Assembly: GCA_039805565.1 (NCBI GenBank)
Contig: JBDLTZ010000324.1
Coordinates: forward strand, 1 to 26,594
From: CALJIC01 sp039805565
GTDB taxonomy: Bacteria; Chloroflexota; Chloroflexia; Chloroflexales; Roseiflexaceae
Direction of reading: 5' to 3'
DNA: 26,594 bases
Position 1 is the first letter of the stretch. Every line of letters starts with the position of its first letter. The notes under the pieces were generated by a model. That model ran no database searches and was not told the origin of the DNA. It worked only from the letters and a program-made list of their open reading frames with translations. A program made the translations under genes and the position numbers. Below are positions 14,125-22,013 of the stretch, in pieces.

Positions 14125-15162
14125 ATGGCTGACCCCGTCCCACTGCTCCAGGTCCGCGACGCCACGAAGGTGTACGGCGGCGGCTTCCTCAGCGCCGGCC
14201 AGCAGACCGTGGCGCTCCAGAACTTCAACCTGACGATCGCCGACCGCCCGGCCACGATCACCGCGATTGCCGGCGAGAGCGGCAGCGGGAAGACGACGCT
14301 CGCGAACGCCGTCCTCGGGTTCGTCGGCCTGACCTCGGGCCAGATCCTGTACCGCGGCGCCGACATCGCCCGCCTCAGCCGCGCCCAGCAGCTCGACTAC
14401 CGCCGCCACGTCCAGGCGATCTTCCAGGACCCCTACGAGGTCTACAACCCGTTCTACCGCGTGCGTCACATCTTCGACCTGGCGCTCGAGAACCTGCGGC
14501 TCGCCGACAATAAGTCTGCGGCGCGCGACATGATCGAGGAGGCGCTCAAGGTGGTGGGCCTGCGCGGCGAGGAGGTGCTGGAGAAGTACCCGCACCAACT
14601 CTCGGGCGGCCAGCGCCAGCGCATGATGATGGCCCGCGCCTACATGCTCAAGCCCAGCCTGATCGTCGCCGACGAGCCGGTCTCGATGGTCGACGCGTCG
14701 CTGCGCGCGATGATCCTGGACATTATGATGCGCCTGCGCGACGAGCATAACATCTCGTTCCTCTACATCACGCATGACCTCAGCACGGCCTACCAGATCG
14801 GCGACCAGATCTTCGTGCTCTACCAGGGCTCGGTGGCGGAGACCGGCTCCACCGCCGGGGTGATCGAGAGCCCGAAGCACCCCTACGTGCAGCTGCTGAT
14901 CGGCTCGATCCCGGTGCCGGACCCCGAGGAGAAGTGGGACACCGAGGTGAGCCTGCCCTCCGAGGAGGAGCTGCGCAGCAGCGCGAACAGCGGCTGCCGC
15001 TTCTACCCGCGCTGCCCGCAGCGCATGGACCGCTGCCTCGAGCGCCAGCCGCCGCTCTACCAGGTGAACGGCGACAGCCACCAGGCCGCCTGCTACCTCT
15101 ACGAGGGCGCCCCCATGAGCAGTGGGACGGGGGGCACAGCTCTGAATGGGGTCGCGCGCTAA
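14125..15162 (+). CDS. ABC transporter ATP-binding protein, DppF/OppF family
   Basis: A 345-aa second ATPase, expected to pair with the DppD-like protein. Walker A is GESGSGKTT (50-58), the signature is LSGGQRQR (159-166), Walker B is LIVADEP (179-185) and the switch His is His217. The residues after Walker B read VSMVD where most family members have TSALD, a mild variant. The C terminus has the cysteine motif CRFYPRCPQRMDRC plus a later Cys. The last ~18 residues (after YEGAP) are a Ser/Gly-rich tail with no family match. Confidence 0.92.
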   Translation: MADPVPLLQVRDATKVYGGGFLSAGQQTVALQNFNLTIADRPATITAIAGESGSGKTTLANAVLGFVGLTSGQILYRGADIARLSRAQQLDYRRHVQAIFQDPYEVYNPFYRVRHIFDLALENLRLADNKSAARDMIEEALKVVGLRGEEVLEKYPHQLSGGQRQRMMMARAYMLKPSLIVADEPVSMVDASLRAMILDIMMRLRDEHNISFLYITHDLSTAYQIGDQIFVLYQGSVAETGSTAGVIESPKHPYVQLLIGSIPVPDPEEKWDTEVSLPSEEELRSSANSGCRFYPRCPQRMDRCLERQPPLYQVNGDSHQAACYLYEGAPMSSGTGGTALNGVAR

Positions 15163-15181
15163 CGAGAAAGGACCCGCCGCC

Positions 15182-17917
15182 ATGCCTGCGATCCGGGACG
15201 TGCTGCTGCTTCACCACTCGCATACCGACATCGGTTACACCAACCACCAGGATACGGTCTTCGCCAACCAGCGCGCCTATATGCGCCGCGCGCTCGATCT
15301 GGCCGAGCGCTACGCCGACGCGCCCCCCGGCGAGCAGTTCCGCTGGACCTGCGAGACGCTGGTGCTGGCCGAGGACTTCCTGCGCCACGCGAGCAGCGGC
15401 GAGGTCGAGCGGCTCCAGGCGCTCCACCGCCGCGGGCTGATCGACTTTGGCGCGATGTACTGCAATGTCACGCCCATGTTCAGCGCCGACATGCTGGCGC
15501 GCGGCCTGGCGGTGGGGGGCGAGCTGCGCCGCGACTACGGGCTGGACGCGCGCTACGCCCTGAACTGCGATGTCAACGGGCAGAGCTGGGGCCTGGTGGA
15601 GCTGCTGCTCGACGCGGGGGTGGGCGGGATCGCGATGGCGATCAACCGCGTGATGGCGCGCGATCCGCAGCCCCGGCCCACCGGCTTCCGCTGGCAGGGG
15701 CCGAGCGGCCGCAGCATCCTCGCCTGGCACGGCGAGCACTATGGCTATGGCCACCACCTCGGCATCCCGCGCGCCAGCGTCGGCGGCCGCTGGGTGTACG
15801 ACCTGGATCGCGCCCGCGAGGGGTTGGCGCGCTACATGGACCGCCTCGCCACCCAGGAGTACCCGTTCGACTTCGCGTACTTCCAGATCACCAGCACCTT
15901 CATGTGGGACAACGGCGGCCCGCACGAGGAGCTCGTGCGCTTCGTGCGCGAGTGGAACGCCCGCGGCTGGGAGCCGCGCATGCGGATCATCGGCCTCGCC
16001 GACCTCTTCGAGCGCCTGGGCGCCCAGCCAGACGCCGCGCTCCAAACACGCGCCGGCGACTGGACCGACTGGTGGTCGCACGGGGTGGCGAGCAGCGCCT
16101 ACGAGACGGCCCTGGCGCGCCGCGGCCACGGCCGGCTCCTCGGCGCGGCCGGGCTCGCGGCGCTCCTCCAGGCGCAGCCCGCCCCCGCGCCCTACCCGCA
16201 CGCCGAGGACCGCCTGGCGTGGCGAGGCCTCGCGCTCTACGACGAGCACACCTGGGGCGGGTTCGACAGCGTCACCTTCCCGGACTCGGCCAACGTCCGC
16301 GGCCAGTGGCACCGCAAGGCCGGCTTCGCCTACGAGGGCGCTGCCGCCACTACCCGCGTGGTGCAGCACGCGCTGAGCGACCTGGCCGCGCGCCTGCCGC
16401 AGCCCGAGGGCCTGCACGCGCTGGTCTACAACCCGCTGCCGTGGGCCCGCCGCGCGCCGCTGCTCCTGCCGCGCGTCACGCCCAGCGGCTGGGAGCAGGC
16501 CGAGCTCGAGCGCAGCCTGGAGCTGGCCGACCCGCACGGCCCCTTCGCGCCGCTGGTGGACTACGGCGTTGTTGATCTGCCGCCCTGCGGCTACGTCACG
16601 CTGCCGCTCGTGCTGGAGCAGGTCGACTCCCGCGCCCTGCCGGTGGAGGGCGAGTCGGTCGCCCCCGGCCCGCAGTCGCCGCAGCTCGCCCCGCGCCCGC
16701 CACGCGGCCGCACCGCCGAGACCAGCGTCCATCACCATGGCTGGGCGCTGTCCAACCGCCACTACCACCTGACGGTCGACTCGGTCAGCGGCGCGATCCG
16801 CAGCCTGGTGGATACGGCTGCCGGCCACGAGTGGGTCGATGCGAGCACCCCCTGGCGCCTCGGACACGTTGTCTACGAGACCAACCGCTCGCCCCGCGGC
16901 CGCGGCGACATGCAGCTCGAGATGCACGACCCCGCCAAGCCGGACTACGATCACCAGCCGGACCTCGCGCCCGAGCGCCACGGTCCGACGCGCGTCCTCA
17001 GCAGCCAGTTCGTCCCCGGCGTGGGGAGCGGCCGCCTGATGATGCGCCTCGAGGCACCCGGCTGCGCGGACCTGCGCGTCCAGGTGGTGCTGTACGACGA
17101 CCTGCCCTGGCTGGACCTGGTGTACGACATCAAGAAGCTCCCGGTGACGGACCCCGAGTCGCTGTACATCGCCTTCCCCCTGCGCCTCGACGCGCCCGTG
17201 GCGCGCTACGAGGCGGCGGCCGCGATCGTCGAGGCCGAGCGCCAGCAGATCGACATCGCCTGCCGCGACTTCTACGCGGTGCAGAGCTGGGTGGACCTGA
17301 GCGATGAGCGGCGCGGCGTGACGGTGGCGCTGCCCGACGCGCCGATTCTCCACTTCGGCGGCTTCACCAACCACCGCTACCTCCAGCGCGTGGCGATGGA
17401 GCAGCCCTTCCTGGTGAGCTGGCCGCTCAACAACCACTGGTTCACTAACTTCTGCGTCGCCCAGAGCGGCTGGGTGCGCCTGCGCTACCGCCTGCTGCCG
17501 CACCACGCGCCGTTCGACCCCGTGGCGGCCGCCCGGCTGGGCGCTGAGGCGTCGGTGGAGCCGCTGGTGGGGCCGCTCTGGACGCATCCCGCAGGGCTGG
17601 AGCCAGCCGAGGCCGCGGGCCCGAGCCTCCCCGAGCGCGCCTCGCTGCTGTCGCTCGCGCCCGACCACGTGCAGCTCGCGGGGCTGCGGCCGGCGCCCGA
17701 GGCGCGCGGCGTGATCGTGCTGCTGCAGGAGATCGCCGGCGCGGCCGCGGAGTTCTGCCTGGCCTTCACCCACGGCCGGGTCGTCTCTGCCGAGCCGTGT
17801 GACCCGTCTGGCGTGCCTGTCCCAGGGCCCACGCTCAGTATCTCCGGCGGCGAGGTGCGCGGGTGGATCGAGCCACGTCGCCTGCAGGCTCTTCGAGTCG
17901 TGCTGGATCCGGCGTGA
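15182..17917 (+). CDS. Glycoside hydrolase family 38-type alpha-mannosidase-like enzyme (divergent)
   Basis: A 911-aa hydrolase without a signal peptide, so cytoplasmic. The N-terminal catalytic domain has HSHTDIGYT, giving zinc ligands His14 and Asp16. The predicted nucleophile and third ligand is Asp130 in NCDVNGQSWGLVELLLDAGV, and the fourth ligand is His356 in LYDEHTWGGFD. Canonical GH38 enzymes have HxHxDxGW-type, DPFGHS-type and HHDA-type motifs at these places, so the fold and chemistry are kept but the subfamily is remote. The long C-terminal half is beta-rich, as in GH38. Retaining hydrolysis of alpha-mannosides or similar glycosides is predicted; the true substrate may differ. The ATG at 15182 follows GAAAGGA. 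It is in one operon with the transporter (20 bp gap) and the lactonase-like gene (10 bp gap). Confidence 0.8.
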   Translation: MPAIRDVLLLHHSHTDIGYTNHQDTVFANQRAYMRRALDLAERYADAPPGEQFRWTCETLVLAEDFLRHASSGEVERLQALHRRGLIDFGAMYCNVTPMFSADMLARGLAVGGELRRDYGLDARYALNCDVNGQSWGLVELLLDAGVGGIAMAINRVMARDPQPRPTGFRWQGPSGRSILAWHGEHYGYGHHLGIPRASVGGRWVYDLDRAREGLARYMDRLATQEYPFDFAYFQITSTFMWDNGGPHEELVRFVREWNARGWEPRMRIIGLADLFERLGAQPDAALQTRAGDWTDWWSHGVASSAYETALARRGHGRLLGAAGLAALLQAQPAPAPYPHAEDRLAWRGLALYDEHTWGGFDSVTFPDSANVRGQWHRKAGFAYEGAAATTRVVQHALSDLAARLPQPEGLHALVYNPLPWARRAPLLLPRVTPSGWEQAELERSLELADPHGPFAPLVDYGVVDLPPCGYVTLPLVLEQVDSRALPVEGESVAPGPQSPQLAPRPPRGRTAETSVHHHGWALSNRHYHLTVDSVSGAIRSLVDTAAGHEWVDASTPWRLGHVVYETNRSPRGRGDMQLEMHDPAKPDYDHQPDLAPERHGPTRVLSSQFVPGVGSGRLMMRLEAPGCADLRVQVVLYDDLPWLDLVYDIKKLPVTDPESLYIAFPLRLDAPVARYEAAAAIVEAERQQIDIACRDFYAVQSWVDLSDERRGVTVALPDAPILHFGGFTNHRYLQRVAMEQPFLVSWPLNNHWFTNFCVAQSGWVRLRYRLLPHHAPFDPVAAARLGAEASVEPLVGPLWTHPAGLEPAEAAGPSLPERASLLSLAPDHVQLAGLRPAPEARGVIVLLQEIAGAAAEFCLAFTHGRVVSAEPCDPSGVPVPGPTLSISGGEVRGWIEPRRLQALRVVLDPA

Positions 17918-17927
17918 GGAGTGCTGT

Positions 17928-18785
17928 ATGTCCGACGCGCTGATGAGCCTGGACAGCTTCGCGACGCTCGTCGACGGGCTGGACCACCCCGAGTGCGTGA
18001 CATGGGGGCCGGACGGCTACGTGTACGCCGGGGGCGAGGCCGGCCAGGTCTACCGGATCGGGATGGATGGCAGCCACAGCGAGGTGGCGCGCACTGGCGG
18101 CTTCGCGCTCGGCCTCTGCCTTGACGCGGGCGGCACCATCTACGTGTGCGACATCCGCCACCGCGCGGTGCTGCGTGTCTCGCCGGGCGGCGAGGTGACC
18201 ACCTACTCGCGCGGCACGCCTGAGCGCCCGATGGTCAACCCGAACTACCCAGTCTTCGACCTTGACGGCAACCTGTACGTCTCCGACTCGGGCGGCTGGC
18301 TCAGGGACGACGGCTGCATCTATCGCATCAGGCCCGGCGGCGCGACGGAGGTGGTGAGCACGCAGGCGCGTCAGTTCCCCAACGGCATGGCGCTCGGCCC
18401 CGGCGGCGAGCACCTGTACGTCGTGCTCTCCACCACTGCGCCGGGGGTGGTGCGACTGGCCCTACGCGACGACGGGTCGCTCGGCGCGCCCGAGCGCGTG
18501 GCCGACCTGCCGCACACCGTCCCTGACGGCGTGGCGTTCGACGCCGACGGTGCCATCTTCATTTCGTGCTACACTCCTAACGCTATCTACTGCGTCAAGC
18601 CCGGCGGCGCGCCCGAACTGTTGGCCGAAGACTGGCAGGCCACCACGATCGCCGCGCCGGCCAACATCGCTTTCTGCGGGCCGGACTTGCGCACCCTCGT
18701 GGTCGCGAGCCTTTCCCGCTGGCACCTGGCCTGCGCCACCGTGGAGACGCCCGGCCTACCGCTCGTGTACCCGTCGATGTCGTGA
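17928..18785 (+). CDS. SMP-30/gluconolactonase-family protein
   Basis: A 285-aa six-bladed beta-propeller. The divalent-metal ligands of the family are visible at blade edges: Glu22 in HPECVTW, Asn151 in FPNGMAL and Asp199 in VPDGVAF. Relatives hydrolyse sugar lactones such as gluconolactone or xylonolactone to the acid. Some act on other esters or are only structural. GAGGAG lies 6 nt before the ATG. The gene starts 10 bp after the GH38 stop and is followed immediately by the DUF4432 gene, so it belongs to the same transcript. With the SDR it suggests oxidation of a sugar to a lactone, then ring opening. Confidence 0.82.
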   Translation: MSDALMSLDSFATLVDGLDHPECVTWGPDGYVYAGGEAGQVYRIGMDGSHSEVARTGGFALGLCLDAGGTIYVCDIRHRAVLRVSPGGEVTTYSRGTPERPMVNPNYPVFDLDGNLYVSDSGGWLRDDGCIYRIRPGGATEVVSTQARQFPNGMALGPGGEHLYVVLSTTAPGVVRLALRDDGSLGAPERVADLPHTVPDGVAFDADGAIFISCYTPNAIYCVKPGGAPELLAEDWQATTIAAPANIAFCGPDLRTLVVASLSRWHLACATVETPGLPLVYPSMS

Positions 18786-18790
18786 GACCT

Positions 18791-19888
18791 ATGCCCCACA
18801 CCTCCATCCACACCCACGGCTGCCGCGTCTCGGATGAGTGGACGCTGCGCGGGATGCGCGCCGCCGTGCTGGAGAACGAGCTCCTGCGTGTGCTGGTGCT
18901 GCTGGACCGCGGCGCGGAGATCGTCGAGTTCCGCTACAAGCCGCTGGACCTCGACCCGCTGCTGCGCCTGCCGGTGGAGCTGCGCGACCCGGCGCGCGTG
19001 GTCCCGTCGGTGGCGGGCGGGAGCGGCACGTACCTGGACTACTACGCCGGCGGGTGGCAGGAGATCCTCCCGAACGGCGGGCCACCCACCTCGTACAAGG
19101 GCGCGGAGTACGGCCAGCACGGCGAGGTCTGTCTGGTGCCGTGGGTCTCCGAGGTGCTCGAGGACACGCCTGAGCGGGTGAGCCTCCGCTGCTCCATCCG
19201 CGCGCTCCGCACCCCGCTACGCCTTGAGCGCACCATGACACTGGAGCGCGGCCGCGCGGCCCTGGTGCTCGACGAGCGCCTGACGAACGAGGCCGGCGAG
19301 CCGCTCGACGTGATGTGGGGCCACCACATCGCCTTCGGCCTGCCGTTCCTGGGCGACGGCGCGACGATCGCCACCTCGGCGCGCCGGCTGCTGGTGCACG
19401 AGGAGATGCCCGGCTTCACCCCGCGGCGCCTCGCCCTGGGCCACGAGGGGGCCTGGCCCCACGCGCCCGGGAGCGGCGGCGGGACCGTCGACATGAGCGT
19501 GGTGCCCGCGCAGGCCGAGGCCGAGGGGCGCGAGATGTGCTATCTCACCGAGTTCGACGGGCCGGCGTGGTACGCGATCGGCAGCCCGACGCACGGGGCC
19601 GGCTTCGCCATGCGCTGGGACGGCGACCTGTTCCGCTACCTGTGGCTGTGGCAGGAGCTCGGCCAGGCGCGCGGCTACCCCTGGTGGGGGCGCACGCACA
19701 CTGTCGCGCTCGAGCCCTGGACCAGCTACCCGACCCTGGGCCTCGCGGAGGCCGTGCGGCGCGGCACGCAGCTCACGCTGGGTGTGGGCGAGACGGTGTC
19801 TACGCGCCTGGTCGCGTCCGCCTACCAGGGCCGCGGGCCGGTGACCGGTGTGGACGAGGACGGGACGGTGGTGTGCCTTGAGGCTTGA
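18791..19888 (+). CDS. DUF4432 family protein, aldose 1-epimerase-like
   Basis: A 365-aa protein with the galactose-mutarotase-like beta-sandwich. Likely active-site residues are His110 in EYGQHGEV, the pair His178-His179 in WGHHIAFG and Glu308 in VALEPWTS. The family is thought to epimerise or bind free sugars, but its substrates are mostly undefined. An alternative GTG start at 18782 would overlap the previous stop as GTGA. No Shine-Dalgarno is seen for either start, so coupled translation is likely. The last three codons and the stop (CTT GAG GCT TGA) lie inside a heptamer array, the same arrangement as in the HAD gene at the left of the window. Confidence 0.8.
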   Translation: MPHTSIHTHGCRVSDEWTLRGMRAAVLENELLRVLVLLDRGAEIVEFRYKPLDLDPLLRLPVELRDPARVVPSVAGGSGTYLDYYAGGWQEILPNGGPPTSYKGAEYGQHGEVCLVPWVSEVLEDTPERVSLRCSIRALRTPLRLERTMTLERGRAALVLDERLTNEAGEPLDVMWGHHIAFGLPFLGDGATIATSARRLLVHEEMPGFTPRRLALGHEGAWPHAPGSGGGTVDMSVVPAQAEAEGREMCYLTEFDGPAWYAIGSPTHGAGFAMRWDGDLFRYLWLWQELGQARGYPWWGRTHTVALEPWTSYPTLGLAEAVRRGTQLTLGVGETVSTRLVASAYQGRGPVTGVDEDGTVVCLEA

Positions 19889-19904
19889 GTGCTGAGTGCT
19901 GAGG
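19877..19904 (+). repeat. Heptamer tandem array (4 units) at the DUF4432 stop codon
   Basis: The units CTTGAGG, CTTGAGT, GCTGAGT and GCTGAGG follow the same consensus as the array at 1-70. The TGA in unit 2 is the stop codon of the DUF4432 gene. The TGAG strand is again the coding strand of the upstream gene. Confidence 0.82.
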
Positions 19905-19935
19905 GCTGCACGCCGAAAGTGTTTTCGGCGCAGCC
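19904..19935 (+). terminator. Stem-loop directly after the heptamer array
   Basis: GGCTG(CA)CGCCGAAA, a GTGT loop and TTTCGGCGCAGCC form a 13-bp stem with one two-base bulge. Its stem contains an A/T-rich inner end but no T-run follows. It starts at the last base of the heptamer array, so array and hairpin may be one unit. Confidence 0.5.
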
Positions 19936-19960
19936 AAGCGTGCCGGACACCACCGCCCTG

Positions 19961-20042
19961 TGATGCTGAGCGACGTAGGCCGTGCCCTCTGGCTGTCTTG
20001 CAGTGCACCAATCGTCTGCGGCCGATGGAGCGAAGCATCTCG
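19961..20042. repeat. Interrupted TGATGCTGAGCG...GAGCGAAGCATCTCG element
   Basis: TGATGCTGAGCG (19961-19972) and GAGCGAAGCATCTCG (20028-20042) resemble the two halves of the common intergenic repeat ATGCTGAGCG-CAGCGAAGCATCTC, here separated by 55 bp. From memory this repeat occurs in several phyla. The insert is unexplained. The element occupies most of the 221-bp gap between the DUF4432 and SDR genes. Confidence 0.4.
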
Positions 20043-20109
20043 CCGCGACGGCAGCGCGCCGCCACGCGAGGTGCGTCGCCGCGCGCACTCCGAGTCAGAA
20101 AGGACCACC

Positions 20110-20883
20110 ATGGAGCTTGCCGGCAAAGGGGCGATCGTCACTGGCGCCGCCAAGGGGATCGGCGCGGCCGTCGCGCGCGCGCTTGCCCGTGAGGGGGCGT
20201 CGATTGTTATCGCCGACGTAGACACCGCCGGTGCCGAGTCGCTGGCCGAGGAGCTGCGCGCCGCGGGCGGCCAGGCCCTCGCCGTACGCGCCGACGTCTC
20301 GCGGTCGGACGACGCGCGGCGCCTCGTCGACGCGGCCGTCGAGCGCTTCGGCGGCGTGGACCTGCTGGTAAACAACGCCGGCATCCAGACCTACGGCACC
20401 GTCGAGACCATGCCCGAGGAGGAGTGGGACCGGACGCTCGGCGTCAACCTCAAGAGCGTCTTCCTGGTCTCGAAGTACGCCGTGCCCGAGATCCGCCGGC
20501 GCGGCGGCGGCGCCATCGTCAACATTGCCTCGATCCAGGCGCTCGCCACCCAGCCCGCCGTCTCGGCCTACGCCGCATCCAAAGGCGGCATCGTCTCCAT
20601 GACCCGCAGCATGGCGCTGGACTTCGCCGCCGACGGCATCCGCGTCAACTGCGTCTGCCCCGGCTCGGTGGACACGCCGATGCTTCGCTGGGCCGCCGAC
20701 CAGTTCGGTGCGGGGGATCCGGAGGGGGCCGTGCGGAGCTGGGGTGGGCTCCACGCGCTCGGCCGGGTGGCGCGGCCCGAGGAGGTCGCCGAGATGGTGC
20801 TGTTCCTCGCCTCCCCGCGCAGTTCGTTCTGCACCGGCGGCGCCTACCTCGTCGACGGCGGCATGCTCGCCTCGTTTGCCTAA
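20110..20883 (+). CDS. Short-chain dehydrogenase/reductase (SDR), NAD-type
   Basis: A 257-aa classical SDR. The cofactor motif is TGAAKGIG (11-18), NNAG is at 88-91, and the catalytic set is Asn113, Ser141, Tyr154 and Lys158 (YAASK). Asp36 at the end of the second strand (IADVD) favours NAD over NADP. PGSVDTPM and the C-terminal YLVDGG are typical. The enzyme probably oxidises a sugar or sugar alcohol, given its place after the lactonase and mutarotase genes. GAAAGGA lies before the ATG at 20110, the same style of ribosome binding site as for the GH38 gene. It is separated from them by a repeat-rich 221-bp gap, so it may have its own promoter, although none is clear. Confidence 0.88.
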   Translation: MELAGKGAIVTGAAKGIGAAVARALAREGASIVIADVDTAGAESLAEELRAAGGQALAVRADVSRSDDARRLVDAAVERFGGVDLLVNNAGIQTYGTVETMPEEEWDRTLGVNLKSVFLVSKYAVPEIRRRGGGAIVNIASIQALATQPAVSAYAASKGGIVSMTRSMALDFAADGIRVNCVCPGSVDTPMLRWAADQFGAGDPEGAVRSWGGLHALGRVARPEEVAEMVLFLASPRSSFCTGGAYLVDGGMLASFA

Positions 20884-21014
20884 CGTAGCTGCCAGACAGC
20901 AGTGGCACGCTCCTCGAGGCGGCGGGAGCGGCGGGGTAGGGCGCTGCGCTCCCATATCTCCCCTGCAGCGGGTCCCGGCGAAGGTGCCGGCTGAACAGCG
21001 TAGCTGAGACACCC

Positions 21015-21998
21015 ATGCCAGAGCAGACATTCATCGAGGCGATCCGCTCCGCCCTGGCCGACGAGATGGCCGCCGACGAGCGCGTGATGGTGATGGGCGA
21101 GGACGTGGCCGTCAAGGGCGGCGTGTTCCTGGCCACCGACGGGCTGCTGGCGCGCTTCGGCGACCTGCGCGTGATCGACATGCCGATCGCCGAGGCCGGC
21201 ATCGTCGGCGCGGCTAGCGGCGCGGCACTGCACGGCATGCGACCGGTGGCCGAGATCCAGTTCGCCGACTACATCCACCCGGCGATTGACCAGATCCTCA
21301 ACGAGGCCGCGCGCATGCGCTACCGCTCGAACGGGGACTGGGGCTGCCCGATTGTGGTGCGCGCCCCCTTCGGCGCCGGCATCCACGGCGCCCTCTACCA
21401 CTCGCAGAGCACCGAGGCGCTCTTCACCAGCACCCCCGGCATCAAGGTGGTCATCCCGTCAACGCCCCACGACGCCAAGGGTCTGCTAGTGGCAGCTATC
21501 CGTGATCCGGACCCGGTGGTGTTCTTCGAGCACAAGGGGCTCTACCGCTCGCTGCGCAGCGAGGTGCCCGCCGGCCTGTACGAGGTTCCGCTGGGGAGTG
21601 CTGTGGTGCGGCGCGCGGGGTCAGACATGAGCGTGCTGACCTACGGGCTCATGACGCACTATGCTCTGGAGGCCGCCGAGGCCCTCGCGCGCGAGGGCCT
21701 CGAGGCCGAGGTGCTGGACCTGCGGACGCTGGCGCCGCTGGACCGCGAGGCCATCCTGGCCACGGTGCGGAAGACCGGCCGGGCGCTGGTGCTCCACGAG
21801 GACAACCTGACCGGCGGGGTCGGCGGCGAGGTGGCCGCCCTGATCGGCGAGCACGCCTTCGAGTATCTGGATGCGCCCGTGCGGCGCATCGGGGCCCCAG
21901 ACGTCTTCAGCGCGCCCTTCAGCGACGAGCTCGAGGCGCACTTCATGCTGACGCCCGCCAAGGTCCTGGCGGCGATGCGGGCGCTGGCTGCCTACTGA
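21015..21998 (+). CDS. 2-oxoacid dehydrogenase E1 component, beta subunit
   Basis: A 327-aa beta subunit of the same enzyme class as the alpha subunit at 1853. The N-terminal pyrimidine-binding domain has MGEDVAVKGGVF (27-38), the cofactor-activating Glu60 in MPIAEAGIVGAA and the active-site His129 in ALYHSQSTEALF. The C-terminal transketolase-like domain covers roughly 195-325. HSQSTEA is typical of branched-chain and pyruvate E1-beta. No alpha subunit or E2 is adjacent. The start has only a weak ribosome binding site, and the 131-bp upstream gap shows no clear promoter. It could pair with the alpha subunit 18 kb upstream or with one outside the window. Confidence 0.9.
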   Translation: MPEQTFIEAIRSALADEMAADERVMVMGEDVAVKGGVFLATDGLLARFGDLRVIDMPIAEAGIVGAASGAALHGMRPVAEIQFADYIHPAIDQILNEAARMRYRSNGDWGCPIVVRAPFGAGIHGALYHSQSTEALFTSTPGIKVVIPSTPHDAKGLLVAAIRDPDPVVFFEHKGLYRSLRSEVPAGLYEVPLGSAVVRRAGSDMSVLTYGLMTHYALEAAEALAREGLEAEVLDLRTLAPLDREAILATVRKTGRALVLHEDNLTGGVGGEVAALIGEHAFEYLDAPVRRIGAPDVFSAPFSDELEAHFMLTPAKVLAAMRALAAY

Positions 21999-22013
21999 GC
22001 GGGGAACGTAGCG

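Noticed and set aside
14780..17773. Very long (997-codon) open frame on the minus strand
   Set aside because: It lies antisense to the GH38 gene and the end of the DppF-like gene. High GC content makes long antisense frames common, and its product is low-complexity (His/Arg/Val-rich) with no motif.
19889..20042. Insertion sequence or MITE with terminal repeats
   Set aside because: The inverted segments are short and interrupted, no target-site duplication is visible and no transposase is present. It is called only as a repeat.
21015..21998. Transketolase C-terminal subunit or 1-deoxyxylulose-5-phosphate synthase fragment
   Set aside because: The MGEDVAVKGGVF, Glu60 and HSQSTEA motifs and the 327-aa length fit E1-beta.
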